Of a DNA stretch of 64,000 nt, positions 24,696-33,700 are shown in pieces. The stretch lies in NCBI RefSeq assembly GCF_014638275.1, contig NZ_BMFJ01000001.1:682001-746000 (forward strand). The letters run 5' to 3'. The notes beneath the pieces were generated by a model. That model had not been told where the DNA came from. It made no database searches and worked only from the letters and a program-made list of their open reading frames with translations. This stretch comes from Primorskyibacter flagellatus. Its GTDB lineage: Bacteria; Pseudomonadota; Alphaproteobacteria; Rhodobacterales; Rhodobacteraceae. Each line of letters starts with the position of its first letter. Within the stretch, counting starts at the first letter, position 1. The translations under genes were made by a program, and so were the position numbers.

Positions 24696-25080
24696 GGGCG
24701 CGGGGGACAGAGGGCTGCGGTCGACCGCGGGAGGCCGTTGCCAGATCTGTGGTCGCCGCTTTATCGATCCGTCGAAGCCGTCAGTTCAATCGTCGCGCCA
24801 CTGGTGACGAAGCGGCCGCCCGGGGGGCGGTCGGCCGCTGCCCGGACCGCTGCGCGGTCGTATCGGGCAAGGTGCTCGGTTTGGAATCCGGGAGAGCGTC
24901 ATCGTCGGACTTAATCCGAGGATCTCTGGCCGGGGAGGTCCTCGGGTCGAGCCCGAGGAAGACGGTGCGAGGTGTGGGCGATGTGCCGGGCGACGGACGG
25001 CGGGGCAGTCGCGTCCCGGCGCTGCACGACGTCGCGGCAAACCAGATCAACCGGCCAACCGTAGCCAGGGGACCAGCCAG
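24696..25080. other. Gap between phnK and phnL with family A repeat pair
   Basis: 385 bases without a credible gene; the open frame spanning it is arginine-rich and unlike any known protein. From about 24900 to 24966 lies a family A pair: CGTCGGACTTAATCCGAGGA, then CTCTGGCCGGGGAGGTCC, then CCTCGGGTCGAGCCCGAGGA. The phnL ribosome site (AGGGGACC) is near the right end. Transcription from phnK into phnL may be weakened here, or phnL may have its own promoter. Confidence 0.65.
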
Positions 25081-25764
25081 ATGATCCACATCGAGAACCT
25101 CTCAAAAACCTTCACGCTGCACAATCAGGGCGGCGCGGTGATCCCGGTGATGACCGGTGCGCATCTGTCGGTGGCGCAGGGCGAATGCGTCGCGCTGACC
25201 GGGGCCTCGGGTGCGGGGAAATCCACGCTGATGCGGATGATCTACGGCAACTACCTTGCCGCGTCCGGTCACATCTGGGTGGGCGAGACGGATGTCGCCG
25301 CCGCCGATCCGCGCGAGATCCTGCAGTTGCGCCGCCACACGCTCGGCTATGTCAGCCAGTTCCTGCGCGTCGTGCCCCGCGTCCCGACGGTCGAGGTGGT
25401 GGCGGAGCCGCTGCTTGCCATCGGAACGCCGAAGGACAAGGCCATCGCGCGGGCCGAGGATCTGCTGACCCGGCTCAACATCCCGAAAACGCTCTGGTCC
25501 CTGTCGCCGACGACTTTCTCGGGCGGGGAACAGCAGCGGGTGAACATCGCGCGCGGCTTCGCCCATGCCTATCCGGCGATGCTGCTGGACGAACCGACGG
25601 CAAGCCTTGATGCAACCAACCGGGAAACCGTGCTGAACCTGATCGAGGAGGCGAAGGCGCGCGGTGCCGCGATCGTGGGCATCTTCCATGACGAGGCGGC
25701 GCGGGACCGGGTCTGCGACCGGGTGGTCGACGTGACCGGGTTTTCCCCGGCAAACGCGGCATGA
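25081..25764 (+). CDS. phnL: Phosphonate C-P lyase system protein PhnL
   Basis: A 227-residue ABC-type ATPase that, in E. coli, acts with PhnG, PhnH and PhnI in forming the ribose triphosphate conjugate. Motifs are Walker [12 protein letters not shown], signature FSGGEQQRVNIARGF, Walker B AMLLDEPTASLD and the switch His in GIFHDEAARD. PhnL-like features are YGNYLAASGHIWVGETDVA and YVSQFLRVVPRVPTVEVVAEPL. The end overlaps phnN by four bases (ATGA). Confidence 0.95.
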   Translation: MIHIENLSKTFTLHNQGGAVIPVMTGAHLSVAQGECVALTGASGAGKSTLMRMIYGNYLAASGHIWVGETDVAAADPREILQLRRHTLGYVSQFLRVVPRVPTVEVVAEPLLAIGTPKDKAIARAEDLLTRLNIPKTLWSLSPTTFSGGEQQRVNIARGFAHAYPAMLLDEPTASLDATNRETVLNLIEEAKARGAAIVGIFHDEAARDRVCDRVVDVTGFSPANAA

Positions 25765-26315
25765 CGGGGCGGTTGATCGGGGTGGTCGGGCCTTCGGGCG
25801 TCGGCAAGGACACGGTGATGCGGGCGGTGGCCGCGGCCTGGCCGGGGCTGCACCTGGTACGCCGCGTCATCACCCGGCCCGAGAACGGGACGGAGGATTT
25901 CGAGGGCGTAAGCGCCGAAGAGTTCGCCACCCGCGCCGCCCGGGGCGATTTTGCCCTGCACTGGCAGGCGCATGGTCTACGCTACGGCATCCCGGCCTCG
26001 GTGCATCAGGTGCTGGCGGAGGGGCGGAGCGCGATGGTCAACCTCTCCCGCGCGGTGCTGGCGGAGGCGGAGGCGATCTTCCCCGGCTTCGCGGTGCTGT
26101 CGCTGAGCGCCCCGGCGGAGGTTCTTGCGCAGCGGCTCGCCCTGCGCGGCCGGGAAAGCGCCGACGAGATCGCGCGGCGGCTGGACCGTGCCGGTTACGC
26201 GCTGCCCGAGGGGCTGGCGACGGTCGTGACGATAGACAACGGCGGGGGGCTGGACCGGACGGTGACGCAGGTGCTCACCGCCTTCCACCCGGCCCGCGAA
26301 GAGGTGACGGAATGA
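25761..26315 (+). CDS. phnN: Ribose 1,5-bisphosphate phosphokinase PhnN
   Basis: A 184-residue guanylate-kinase-like enzyme that phosphorylates ribose 1,5-bisphosphate to PRPP, returning the ribose carrier of the C-P lyase pathway to nucleotide synthesis. The P-loop is GPSGVGKDT, followed by RRVITRPENGTEDFEGVSAEEF and FALHWQAHGLRYGIP, which match the substrate-binding part of PhnN. It is coupled at both ends by ATGA overlaps to phnL and phnM copy 2. Confidence 0.94.
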   Translation: MTGRLIGVVGPSGVGKDTVMRAVAAAWPGLHLVRRVITRPENGTEDFEGVSAEEFATRAARGDFALHWQAHGLRYGIPASVHQVLAEGRSAMVNLSRAVLAEAEAIFPGFAVLSLSAPAEVLAQRLALRGRESADEIARRLDRAGYALPEGLATVVTIDNGGGLDRTVTQVLTAFHPAREEVTE

Positions 26316-27463
26316 AGGATACGACGGAAACCGGCGAAACGGTTCTGACCAACGCGCAGCTTGTGCTGGCGGACGAGGTGGTGGTTGGGCATCTGGTGAT
26401 GCGCGATGGCGTGCTGGCCGAGGTGGGTCTCGGCCCGGCGCGTGGCACCGACTGCGGCGGCGACTGGATCGCGCCGGGGCTGGTGGAGCTGCACACCGAC
26501 AATCTCGAACGCCACATGTCTCCGCGGCCCAAGGTGAAATGGCCCCATGACGCCGCGATCATCGCGCATGACCGGGAACTGGCGGGCTGCGGCATCACCA
26601 CGGTCTTCGACGCGATCCGGGTCGGGTCGATGGCTGGCGAACACGAGAAACGCTATGGCCGCTACGCCCGGTCCATGGCGGACGAGATCCTCGCCATGCG
26701 GGCTGCCGGGGCGCTGAAGATCAGCCACCATCTGCACCTGCGGGCGGAGACCTGTTCCGAAACGCTGCTGGAGGAACTGGATGAATTCGGCCCGGAGGAC
26801 CGGGTCGGGATCGTGTCTCTGATGGATCATACGCCGGGGCAGCGGCAGTTCTCGGACATGCAGAAGTACAAGGATTACGTCTGCGGCAAGCACGGGCTGT
26901 CGGAAGCGGGGTTCGGCGATTACTGCGACTTCCTCACCGCGCTGCACGACCGGCTTGGCGCGGCGCACGAGGCCGGGGCGGTGGCGGCGGCGGAACGGTA
27001 CGGCGCGGTTCTGGCCAGCCACGACGACACGACGGAGGCGCATGTGGCGACCTCCGCCGGGCATGGCATCCGGGTGGCGGAGTTCCCGACAACCAAGGTC
27101 GCCGCACGGGCCTGCCACGCGCATGGCATCCGGGTCATCATGGGCGCGCCGAACCTGATCCGGGGCGGGTCGCATTCGGGTAACGTGGCTGCGCATGAAC
27201 TGGCGGAGAAGGGGCTGCTGGACATCCTGTCGTCCGATTACGTGCCGGCGGCGCTGCTGCAGGCGGCGGTGCGGCTTGGCGATCTCTGGGGGGACATGGC
27301 CCGCGGGATGGCGACGGTGACCTCAGGCCCCGCACGGGCGGCGGGGCTGACGGATCGCGGCGTGCTGGAGCCGGGACAGCGGGCGGACCTGATCCGCTTT
27401 GGCCGGGTCTCGGGCGTGCCGGTGCTGAACGGGGTCTGGGTGCAGGGCGCGCGGGTGGCGTGA
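26312..27463 (+). CDS. phnM: Alpha-D-ribose 1-methylphosphonate 5-triphosphate diphosphatase PhnM (copy 2)
   Basis: A 383-residue metal-dependent hydrolase that releases pyrophosphate from ribose methylphosphonate triphosphate, giving the PhnJ substrate. It has the canonical GLVELHTDNLERHMSPRPKVKWPHDAAI segment, HHLHLRAE, SLMDHTPGQRQF and GAPNLIRGGSHSGNVAAHELA. Its position in phnLNM and closer match to E. coli PhnM make it the likely pathway enzyme, leaving copy 1 (18270) with an open role. It ends the operon. Confidence 0.95.
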   Translation: MKDTTETGETVLTNAQLVLADEVVVGHLVMRDGVLAEVGLGPARGTDCGGDWIAPGLVELHTDNLERHMSPRPKVKWPHDAAIIAHDRELAGCGITTVFDAIRVGSMAGEHEKRYGRYARSMADEILAMRAAGALKISHHLHLRAETCSETLLEELDEFGPEDRVGIVSLMDHTPGQRQFSDMQKYKDYVCGKHGLSEAGFGDYCDFLTALHDRLGAAHEAGAVAAAERYGAVLASHDDTTEAHVATSAGHGIRVAEFPTTKVAARACHAHGIRVIMGAPNLIRGGSHSGNVAAHELAEKGLLDILSSDYVPAALLQAAVRLGDLWGDMARGMATVTSGPARAAGLTDRGVLEPGQRADLIRFGRVSGVPVLNGVWVQGARVA

Positions 27464-27796
27464 CCGGCCGGACGGGGTGGCTGCGCCCCCTCACTCCGGC
27501 CCTCTTCCCCGCGGGGGGAGGGTGACCCGTTGCGCCTTCGGGGAGCCGCGACATTTCGGTGCCGGTCATCACCGGACTTGATCCGGGGAACTCTGGCCGG
27601 GGGATCCTCGGATCAGGTCCGGGGATGACGGAGCGAGAGGTATGACATCCGCGGACTTCTCCGCAATCCTTTGACAAGACGCAATTTACCACCGTTCGGT
27701 GCAAAAACCCCCTTTGAATTTTCTTGCCAATTGGCTATCCCCCTGTACGGTTTCACAGTAACCGGCCGCCAAAGGCCGGATCATGGGAGGACTATC
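27464..27796. other. Intergenic region with repeats and likely TRAP operon promoter
   Basis: 333 bases. It contains a family B element near 27490-27525 (CCCTCTTCCCCGCGGGGGGA core), then an imperfect family A pair at 27565-27631 (CATCACCGGACTTGATCCGG, then GGATCCTCGGATCAGGTCC...GATGACGG). The last 130 bases are AT-richer, with TTGACA at 27671 and TTGCCAATTGG near 27733, and probably hold the promoter of the TRAP operon. No exact promoter is assigned. Confidence 0.6.
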
Positions 27797-28810
27797 ATGA
27801 AGAAATACCTGCAGGGCGCAGCCGTCGCCGCGATCTCCGTTGCCATCGCCACGCCGTCCATGGCGCTGGAATGGAACGTCTCCGTCTGGGGCAAGCGCCG
27901 CGCCTTCACCGAACATATCGAAAAGCTGGCCGAGCTCGTCTCCGAGAAGACCGGCGGCGACTTCACCATGAACGTGTCCTACGAAGGCCTGTCGAAGAAC
28001 ACCGAGAACCTCGACGGGATCCAGATCGGCGCTTTCGAGATGGCGCAGATCTGTGCCGGCTACCACGAGGACAAGAACCCGACCCTGACGGTGCTGGAAC
28101 TGCCGTTCCTCGGCGTGCGCAACCTGGAGGAAGAGGTCGCCGTGTCCGATGCGCTCTACGCGCATCCGGCGGTGAAGAAGGACCTCGAGCGCTGGAACGC
28201 CATGCTGCTGATGTCCTCTCCGATGCCGCAGTACAACCTCGTCGGCACCGGCGAGCCGCGCGACACGCTGGAAGAGTTCTCCGGCATGCGCGTCCGCGCC
28301 ACCGGCGGCATGGGCGAGGCGTTCAAGGCTGTCGGCGCAGTGCCGACCTCCGTGCCCTCGAACGAGGCGTATAACGCGATGGAATCCCACGTGGTCGACA
28401 CCGTGGCCTTCGCGCAGCACGCGCATCTGTCGTTCCGCACCATCGACCAGGGCACCTGGTGGACGGAGAACCTGAACCCCGGCACCGTGAACTGCCCGGT
28501 CGTCGTCAACATCGACGCCTACAATTCGCTGACGCCGGAGCAGAAAGAGGCGCTCGACAGCTCCGTTCCGGAAGCGATCCAGTACTACATCGACAACTAC
28601 CAGTCCGAAGTTCTGACCCAGTGGGACAAGATCCTGACCGAGAAGAACGTGACCAAGGTGCAGTACTCCGACGAGGAAATCGCCAAGTTCGAAGCCGCGA
28701 CCCAGGGCGTGGCCGACGAATGGATCAAGGCGCGCTCTGCCGAGGGTATCCCGGCGCAGGAGCTCTATGACCTCGTGAAGGCCAAGCTGAAAGAACTGCA
28801 CGGCATGTGA
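27797..28810 (+). CDS. dctP: TRAP transporter substrate-binding protein (DctP family)
   Basis: A 337-residue periplasmic binding protein. Signal peptide MKKYLQGAAVAAISVAIATPSMA precedes mature LEWNVSVWGKRR. The DctP fold shows in GIQIGAFEMAQICAGYHEDKNP, FSGMRVRATGGMGEAFKAVGAVPTSVPSNEAYNAMESHVVDTVAF and the C-terminal helices. GGGAGG precedes the ATG by six bases. It heads a dctP-dctQ-dctM operon. C4-dicarboxylates are the default guess, but many DctP proteins bind other acids, so the substrate is open. Confidence 0.93.
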   Translation: MKKYLQGAAVAAISVAIATPSMALEWNVSVWGKRRAFTEHIEKLAELVSEKTGGDFTMNVSYEGLSKNTENLDGIQIGAFEMAQICAGYHEDKNPTLTVLELPFLGVRNLEEEVAVSDALYAHPAVKKDLERWNAMLLMSSPMPQYNLVGTGEPRDTLEEFSGMRVRATGGMGEAFKAVGAVPTSVPSNEAYNAMESHVVDTVAFAQHAHLSFRTIDQGTWWTENLNPGTVNCPVVVNIDAYNSLTPEQKEALDSSVPEAIQYYIDNYQSEVLTQWDKILTEKNVTKVQYSDEEIAKFEAATQGVADEWIKARSAEGIPAQELYDLVKAKLKELHGM

Positions 28811-28835
28811 TCCACGCCTTTCGGGGTGTAAACGG

Positions 28836-28860
28836 GGCCCCGGCGACTGGCCGGGGCCTT
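28836..28860 (+). terminator. Hairpin between dctP and dctQ
   Basis: GGCCCCGGC and GCCGGGGCC (28836-28844, 28850-28858) pair exactly with the loop GACTG, followed only by TT. It probably limits expression of the membrane subunits or protects the dctP message. Confidence 0.65.
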
Positions 28861-28904
28861 GACGTATCCGCCCTCCGGGGCGGCGATGAACAGGGGGTAC
28901 GGGG

Positions 28905-29537
28905 ATGGCGGGATCGTCCGCAGTTCTGAGCGACGACAGCGCGCTGTCGCGGATCGACCGGGGGATATACCGGATCGAAAAGGTGTTCGGCGTGATCGCC
29001 GGAACGACGGTGCTGATCCTGATGCTGCTGGCGGTGGTGTCGGTCGGGGGGCGGAACCTCTTCAACGCGCCGCTGCCGGGCTACGTGGACTGGATCCAGG
29101 TGCTGATGCCGCTGATCGCCTTCCTCGGCATCTCCTACGCGCAGCGGGACGGCGGGCACATCCGCATGGACATCCTGATCGGGCGGCTGCAGGGCCGGGC
29201 GCTCTGGACGGCGGAATTCGTCACCACGCTGGTCACGCTCGGGCTGATCCTGCTGCTGGTCTGGGGAAGCTGGGCGCATTTCGGGCGCAGCTTCGACTGG
29301 AACGCGCGGTACTTCAGCCGCGACAGCACCATCGACATCGCCCTGCCTCTCTGGCCGGCGAAGCTGCTGGTGCCGGTTTCGTTCGGGATCATGGCGCTGC
29401 GGCTGGTGCTGCAGCTCTGGGGCTACGCTGTGGCCATCGCGTCGGGGAGCACGACCCCGGTGGCGGTGCCGCTGGTGAAATCGGCTGCCGAACAGGCGGC
29501 GGAAGAGGCCGAGCATGTCTCGTCCCTCGACAGGTAA
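28905..29537 (+). CDS. dctQ: TRAP transporter small permease subunit (DctQ family)
   Basis: A 210-residue protein with four predicted TM helices (about 28-50, 65-85, 105-128 and 150-175). The family motif region is GGRNLFNAPLPGYVDWIQVLMPLIAFLGISYAQRDGGHIRMDIL. It pairs with the large DctM subunit, which starts nine bases after its stop. A hydrophilic Glu/Ala-rich tail follows the last helix. Confidence 0.9.
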   Translation: MAGSSAVLSDDSALSRIDRGIYRIEKVFGVIAGTTVLILMLLAVVSVGGRNLFNAPLPGYVDWIQVLMPLIAFLGISYAQRDGGHIRMDILIGRLQGRALWTAEFVTTLVTLGLILLLVWGSWAHFGRSFDWNARYFSRDSTIDIALPLWPAKLLVPVSFGIMALRLVLQLWGYAVAIASGSTTPVAVPLVKSAAEQAAEEAEHVSSLDR

Positions 29538-29546
29538 GGACAGGTC

Positions 29547-30944
29547 ATGAGCAGCGTAGATATCGGACTCTGGGTCACCGGCGGGTTGTTCGTCCTGGTC
29601 GTGCTTGGCATGCGGGTCGCCTTCGCGGCGGGCATGGCGGGCGTGGTCGGGCTGATCTGGATCTTCTGGGACAAGAAGCAATACGCCTGGGACCAGTTCG
29701 GCTGGGCCCTTGGCGTGGCGGTCAAGACGGCGGGGCAGGTGCCCCATTCCAAGATCGCCAGCCAGGAACTGTCGCTGATCCCGGTCTTCATCCTGATCGG
29801 CTACATGGCCTATTACGCGGGCCTGACCACGGCGCTGTTCGATGCGGCGAAGAAGTGGCTGGGCTGGCTGCCGGGCGGCATGGCGATTTCGACCGTCTTC
29901 GCGACCGCCGGTTTCTCGGCCGTGTCGGGGGCATCGGTCGCGACCTCGGCCGTCTTCGCGCGCATCGCGATCCCGGAGATGCTGCAGGTCGGCTATGACA
30001 AGCGCTTCGCGGCGGGGGTCGTGGCGGCGGCGGGCACGCTGGCCTCGCTTATCCCGCCCTCGGCGATCCTCGTCATCTACGCGATCATCGTGGAACAGGA
30101 CGTGGGCAAGCTGCTGCTGGCGGGCTTCATTCCCGGCATGTTCTCCGCCGTGGTTTACGCCGGTCTGATCGTCGGGCTGGCGCTGACGATCCCGAGCTTC
30201 GGGCCGGCGGTCGGCGGTTTCACCTGGGGCGAGCGGATGCGGGCGATCCTGCCGGCGCTGCCGATCGTGCTGGTGGTGCTCATCATCATCTCGTTCATCT
30301 ACAACCCGTTCGGGGATCCGCTGGGCACGCCGACCGAGGGCGGGGCGCTTGGTGCGGCCCTGATCTTCGTCCTCGCGCTGGCCAAGGGGATGAAGTGGTC
30401 GGAGCTGAAGGACGCGCTGCTGGAAACGGCCAAGCTGGCCACGATGATCTTCACCATCATCTGGGGCGTGCTGATCTACGTCCGGTTCCTGGGCTTCGCC
30501 AACCTGCCGCGCGCGTTCTCCGACTGGATCAACGGGATGGAGCATTCGCCGATGCTGACGCTTGTCCTGATCCTGCTGGCCTACGCGGTGCTCGGCTGTT
30601 TCATGGATGCGATCGGGATGCTTCTGCTGACCCTTCCCGTCGTCTACCCGGCGGTGATGGAGCTGAACGGAGGCGAGCTGGTCTCGGCGGCTGACAGCGC
30701 CTTCGGGATGTCGGGGCCGATGTGCGCAATCTGGTTCGGGATTCTGGTGGTGAAGATGGCGGAGTTCTGTCTGATCACGCCACCAATCGGTCTGAACTGT
30801 TTCGTGGTGGCCGGGGTCCGGCCGGAACTGTCGGTGCAGGACGTCTTCCGGGGCGTGACGCCGTTCTTCATCGCGGATGCGCTGACGATCGCGGGGCTGG
30901 TGGCGTTTCCGGGGATCGTGCTCTGGCTGCCGTCGCTGGCTTAG
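29547..30944 (+). CDS. dctM: TRAP transporter large permease subunit (DctM family)
   Basis: A 465-residue, about 12-helix sodium-coupled transport subunit. Typical segments are GFSAVSGASVATSAVFARIAIPEMLQVGYDKRFAAGVVAAAGTLASLIPPSAILVIYAIIVEQDVGKLLLAGFIPG and, near the end, MAEFCLITPPIGLNCFVVAGVRPELSVQDVFRGVTPF. Length is normal. It ends the operon; the gene downstream is convergent, with hairpins between. Confidence 0.95.
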   Translation: MSSVDIGLWVTGGLFVLVVLGMRVAFAAGMAGVVGLIWIFWDKKQYAWDQFGWALGVAVKTAGQVPHSKIASQELSLIPVFILIGYMAYYAGLTTALFDAAKKWLGWLPGGMAISTVFATAGFSAVSGASVATSAVFARIAIPEMLQVGYDKRFAAGVVAAAGTLASLIPPSAILVIYAIIVEQDVGKLLLAGFIPGMFSAVVYAGLIVGLALTIPSFGPAVGGFTWGERMRAILPALPIVLVVLIIISFIYNPFGDPLGTPTEGGALGAALIFVLALAKGMKWSELKDALLETAKLATMIFTIIWGVLIYVRFLGFANLPRAFSDWINGMEHSPMLTLVLILLAYAVLGCFMDAIGMLLLTLPVVYPAVMELNGGELVSAADSAFGMSGPMCAIWFGILVVKMAEFCLITPPIGLNCFVVAGVRPELSVQDVFRGVTPFFIADALTIAGLVAFPGIVLWLPSLA

Positions 30945-31060
30945 GGGGCAGAGCGACGAGCCGCGCAGGGCCTGTCCGCGGATAGGCGCTCTGACGATTG
31001 AACCGCGCGATTTATGGCGCCCTTCACATCTGCCTTCCACGGTCGTTGCGCGGGTGTCAA

Positions 31061-31089
31061 AGCGCCTGTCCGGGGGGCGGACAGGCGCT
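31061..31089. repeat. 12-bp-stem hairpin between dctM and rluE
   Basis: AGCGCCTGTCCG and CGGACAGGCGCT (31061-31072, 31078-31089) pair exactly with a GGGGG loop. A partial relative, GCCTGTCCGCGGATAGGCGCT, lies near 30970-30991, and GGCGGCTTCGCCGC follows near 31094. The whole 267-base gap (30945-31211) is hairpin-rich and holds no gene; it may end transcription from both sides. Confidence 0.6.
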
Positions 31090-31211
31090 GCGCGGCGGCT
31101 TCGCCGCTGTTTCGCGCAGGGGGCCGTCTGCCCCCCTTCGCCATTGTCGCTCGGACCAATGGCGCGAAAATGGCGCCCCCCGAGGACACTATTGGCAAAG
31201 AGAACTAAGGG

Positions 31212-31760
31212 TTACGCGTCCCGCCACGCACCCGGCGCAAGCCCGTCCAGCCGCCAGTCGCCAATCGCGACGCGGATCAGGCGGAGGGTCGGATGGCCGA
31301 CATGGGCGGTCATGCGGCGGACCTGGCGGTTGCGGCCCTCGGTGATGGTCAGTTCGATCCAGGCATCCGGCACGGTCTTGCGGAACCGGACCGGAGGGTC
31401 GCGGTCCCAGAGCCATGCCGGCGGGTCGATCAGGCGGGCCTTCGCGGGCAGGGTGGGGCCGTCCTTCAGGGTGACGCCGGTGCTGAGCGCGGAGAGGGCG
31501 GCACGGTCCGGCACCCCCTCAACTTGGGCGAGATAGGTCTTCGGAGCCTTGTACCTCGGATGAGAAATACGCGCCTGCAGGCGGCCGTCGGAGGTGAGGA
31601 CCATCAGGCCTTCGCTGTCGCGATCCAGCCGTCCCGCCGGATAGACGCCGGGCATGTCGATGAAGTCCGAAAGCGTGCGGCGGGGCGAGCCTTCGGTCCC
31701 GCGGTCGGTGAACTGCGAGAGCACGTCGAAGGGCTTGTTGAAGAGGATCGTGCGGGGCAT
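31212..31760 (-). CDS. rluE: 23S rRNA pseudouridine synthase RluE
   Basis: A 182-residue RsuA/RluE-type enzyme that converts a specific 23S rRNA uridine (2457 in E. coli) to pseudouridine. The catalytic motif [11 protein letters not shown] contains the active Asp. Other strong matches to E. coli RluE are [14 protein letters not shown] at the start, [29 protein letters not shown], and [23 protein letters not shown]. The start MPRTIL at 31760 is six codons inside the longest frame and fits the family. It stands alone between the TRAP and ectoine operons. Confidence 0.93.
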   Translation of the reverse strand: MPRTILFNKPFDVLSQFTDRGTEGSPRRTLSDFIDMPGVYPAGRLDRDSEGLMVLTSDGRLQARISHPRYKAPKTYLAQVEGVPDRAALSALSTGVTLKDGPTLPAKARLIDPPAWLWDRDPPVRFRKTVPDAWIELTITEGRNRQVRRMTAHVGHPTLRLIRVAIGDWRLDGLAPGAWRDA

Positions 31761-31843
31761 GGCCCCGGTTATCACCACGCCGGGGCGCAGACAACGAACG
31801 ACCCGGCAGATCGGGCCAGATGACCTGCCGGGCCGTCTTGTAA

Positions 31844-31862
31844 CGGAGGGCGTGGCCCTCCG
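31844..31862 (-). terminator. Hairpin after the ectoine operon
   Basis: CGGAGGGC and GCCCTCCG pair exactly around a 3-base loop, just past the stop of the aspartate kinase gene on the minus strand. The T-run is short (TTAC), so it is a moderate terminator. Confidence 0.65.
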
Positions 31863-31874
31863 CTATTCTGATGC

Positions 31875-33287
31875 TCAGGCGGCGGCTTTCAGGGACTCGC
31901 CGGTGCCGATGAATTCGCCGTGCAGCGCCTTGATCGCCGGTTTCAGCACGTCACGGTCCATGACGAACTGAACGTCCACATTGCGCGGCCCCTGAGTCGC
32001 TCCGATGCATTCGTGGCCGGCGTCGGCAATGGCGCAGAGTCCCCGTTGCAGCACGCGCAGGGTCGACAGGTCGCGACCGATGACAGAGGCAAGCGCCAGC
32101 GTCTTCGACCGGATCTCGGCCTGCGGATAGAGCGCGGCGATGTCCTTTTCGACCCGCTTCATCACCTTGAGCGATGAATCCACGTAATGCGTGATCGTGT
32201 TGGCGTTGGACAGCTTGGACACGATCCGCACGTCATGGCGCTTCAGCACATCGAGGATTGCGGCGTCGTAGCCCTTCACCCCGACCATGTCCTGTTCGAA
32301 CACCTCCAGCGCGATGATGTCGAGGCCGGTGACGATTTCCACGCCCGGCGTCTCGGCCGGCTGGTCGTCGATCAGCGTGCCCGGATCGTCGGGTTCGAAG
32401 GCGTTGGTCACGCGCAGCGGCACCTCGGCCTGACGCAGGGTCTTGGCGGCCTTGGGGTGGATCGCCTCCATCCCCATGTTGGACAGCTGGTCGGCCACGT
32501 CGTAGTTGGTGCGGCCCAGCTTGCGGACCGCGTCCTGACCGACGAGGTTGGGGTCGGCGGAGGAGAGGTGGAACTCCTTGTGGATGATCGCCTCTGCCGC
32601 GCCGGTGAGGGCAGCGAGACGGGAGAATGTCACCTCGGAATAGCCGCGGTCGAATTCGCGCATCAGGCCTTCGGCGCACTGGGCGTAGCCGGTGACGATC
32701 GGCATTTCCGTCGCCGGATCGACCCGGTCCATCGCCCTGAGGATGCGGTCGTCGAGGGTCACGTCCCCCTCGTCCCGCCAGCCGGACAGGTCCACGAGGC
32801 GGGCATTCACGCCGGCGCGCTGAAGCAGGAGGGTGGTGGCGAAGGCGGAATGCGCCTCACCCAGACCCGAAAGCAGTTCGCGCACCTGAAGCAGATGCTC
32901 CGCAAGCCGGAAGTGGCCGTAGTTGCACAGCCGCTGGAGGTCGGTGAGGGCGTTCCGCACATCCTCGATCCGGCCCCGCACGAAATCGGTGGCGCGTTCG
33001 ACATCGGCCGGATGGTCCAGCACGGCTTCGTGCGCCTCGATCATCGCCACGGCGACCCGGTCCAGCCCCTCGTGCCAGCCGCGGTCGTTGTCGGCATGGG
33101 CGAACTGGGCATAGACACCGGGGTCGCCGGATTTCTTGTGCTCCAGCAGCAGGTTGGTGATGCCACCGAATGCCGAGACGACGAAGATGCGTCCGTAGAG
33201 GTCGCCGTCTCGGCGGAACAGCGTATCGCGCAGTTCATGGACGCGGGACATGGAGGTCCCGCCGATCTTTTCGACAGTGTGGGTCAT
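31875..33287 (-). CDS. ask: Ectoine-specific aspartate kinase Ask_Ect
   Basis: A 470-residue aspartate kinase of the ectoine-linked subgroup, feeding aspartyl phosphate into ectoine synthesis. Recognisable features are VEKIGGTSMSRV at the N-terminus (KxGGTS), FSRLAALTGAAEAIIHKEFHLSSADPNLVG, and ACT-type C-terminal sequence with SKLSNANTITHYVDSS. In other proteobacteria this isozyme escapes normal feedback control, which fits its place at the end of ectABC. It starts nine bases after ectC. The gene call is firm; reduced feedback is inferred. Confidence 0.95.
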   Translation of the reverse strand: MTHTVEKIGGTSMSRVHELRDTLFRRDGDLYGRIFVVSAFGGITNLLLEHKKSGDPGVYAQFAHADNDRGWHEGLDRVAVAMIEAHEAVLDHPADVERATDFVRGRIEDVRNALTDLQRLCNYGHFRLAEHLLQVRELLSGLGEAHSAFATTLLLQRAGVNARLVDLSGWRDEGDVTLDDRILRAMDRVDPATEMPIVTGYAQCAEGLMREFDRGYSEVTFSRLAALTGAAEAIIHKEFHLSSADPNLVGQDAVRKLGRTNYDVADQLSNMGMEAIHPKAAKTLRQAEVPLRVTNAFEPDDPGTLIDDQPAETPGVEIVTGLDIIALEVFEQDMVGVKGYDAAILDVLKRHDVRIVSKLSNANTITHYVDSSLKVMKRVEKDIAALYPQAEIRSKTLALASVIGRDLSTLRVLQRGLCAIADAGHECIGATQGPRNVDVQFVMDRDVLKPAIKALHGEFIGTGESLKAAA

Positions 33288-33296
33288 GGCAGCGCC

Positions 33297-33695
33297 TCAG
33301 GCGTCTTCCTTCGCGGGGGCGTAGGAGCCGTCGGCCTGATGCACCTCCGTCCCCGTGACGGGGGGATTGAAGCAGCAGGCCATGACCAGTTCCTCGTCCG
33401 CGACCAGCGTGTGCTTGTCATGCTCGTCGAGCGCGTACATCACGCCCGGCGTGATCTCGTGCGTTTCGCCGGTGGCGAGGTCGGTGATCCGGCCCTTGCC
33501 CTGCATGCAGTAGACGCTTTCGAAGTGGTTCTTGTAGTGGAACGTGTGTTCCGAACCGGCCTCGAGGAAGGTGATGTGAAAGGAAAAGCCCATGTTGTCG
33601 TCGGCCAGCAGCATCCGGACCGAGGTCCAGTTGGCATCCGCGACGACGCGGTCTTTTTCGTCCTGAACGATCTTGTTGAAATCACGTACGATCAT
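33297..33695 (-). CDS. ectC: L-ectoine synthase EctC
   Basis: A 132-residue cupin enzyme that closes the ring of N-gamma-acetyldiaminobutyrate to give ectoine. Conserved family sequence includes MIVRDFNKI, MGFSFHITFLEAGSEHTFHYKNHFESVYCMQGKGRI and YALDEHDKHTLVADEELVMACCFNPPVTGTEVH. The metal-binding Glu/Tyr/His set of EctC falls in these stretches. Length is normal. It lies between ectB (gap of five bases) and the aspartate kinase gene. Confidence 0.97.
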   Translation of the reverse strand: MIVRDFNKIVQDEKDRVVADANWTSVRMLLADDNMGFSFHITFLEAGSEHTFHYKNHFESVYCMQGKGRITDLATGETHEITPGVMYALDEHDKHTLVADEELVMACCFNPPVTGTEVHQADGSYAPAKEDA

Positions 33696-33700
33696 GTCGG

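Noticed and set aside
24692..25084. A 130-codon frame between phnK and phnL
   Set aside because: It runs through the family A repeats, overlaps the phnK stop without a ribosome site and has no recognisable protein features.
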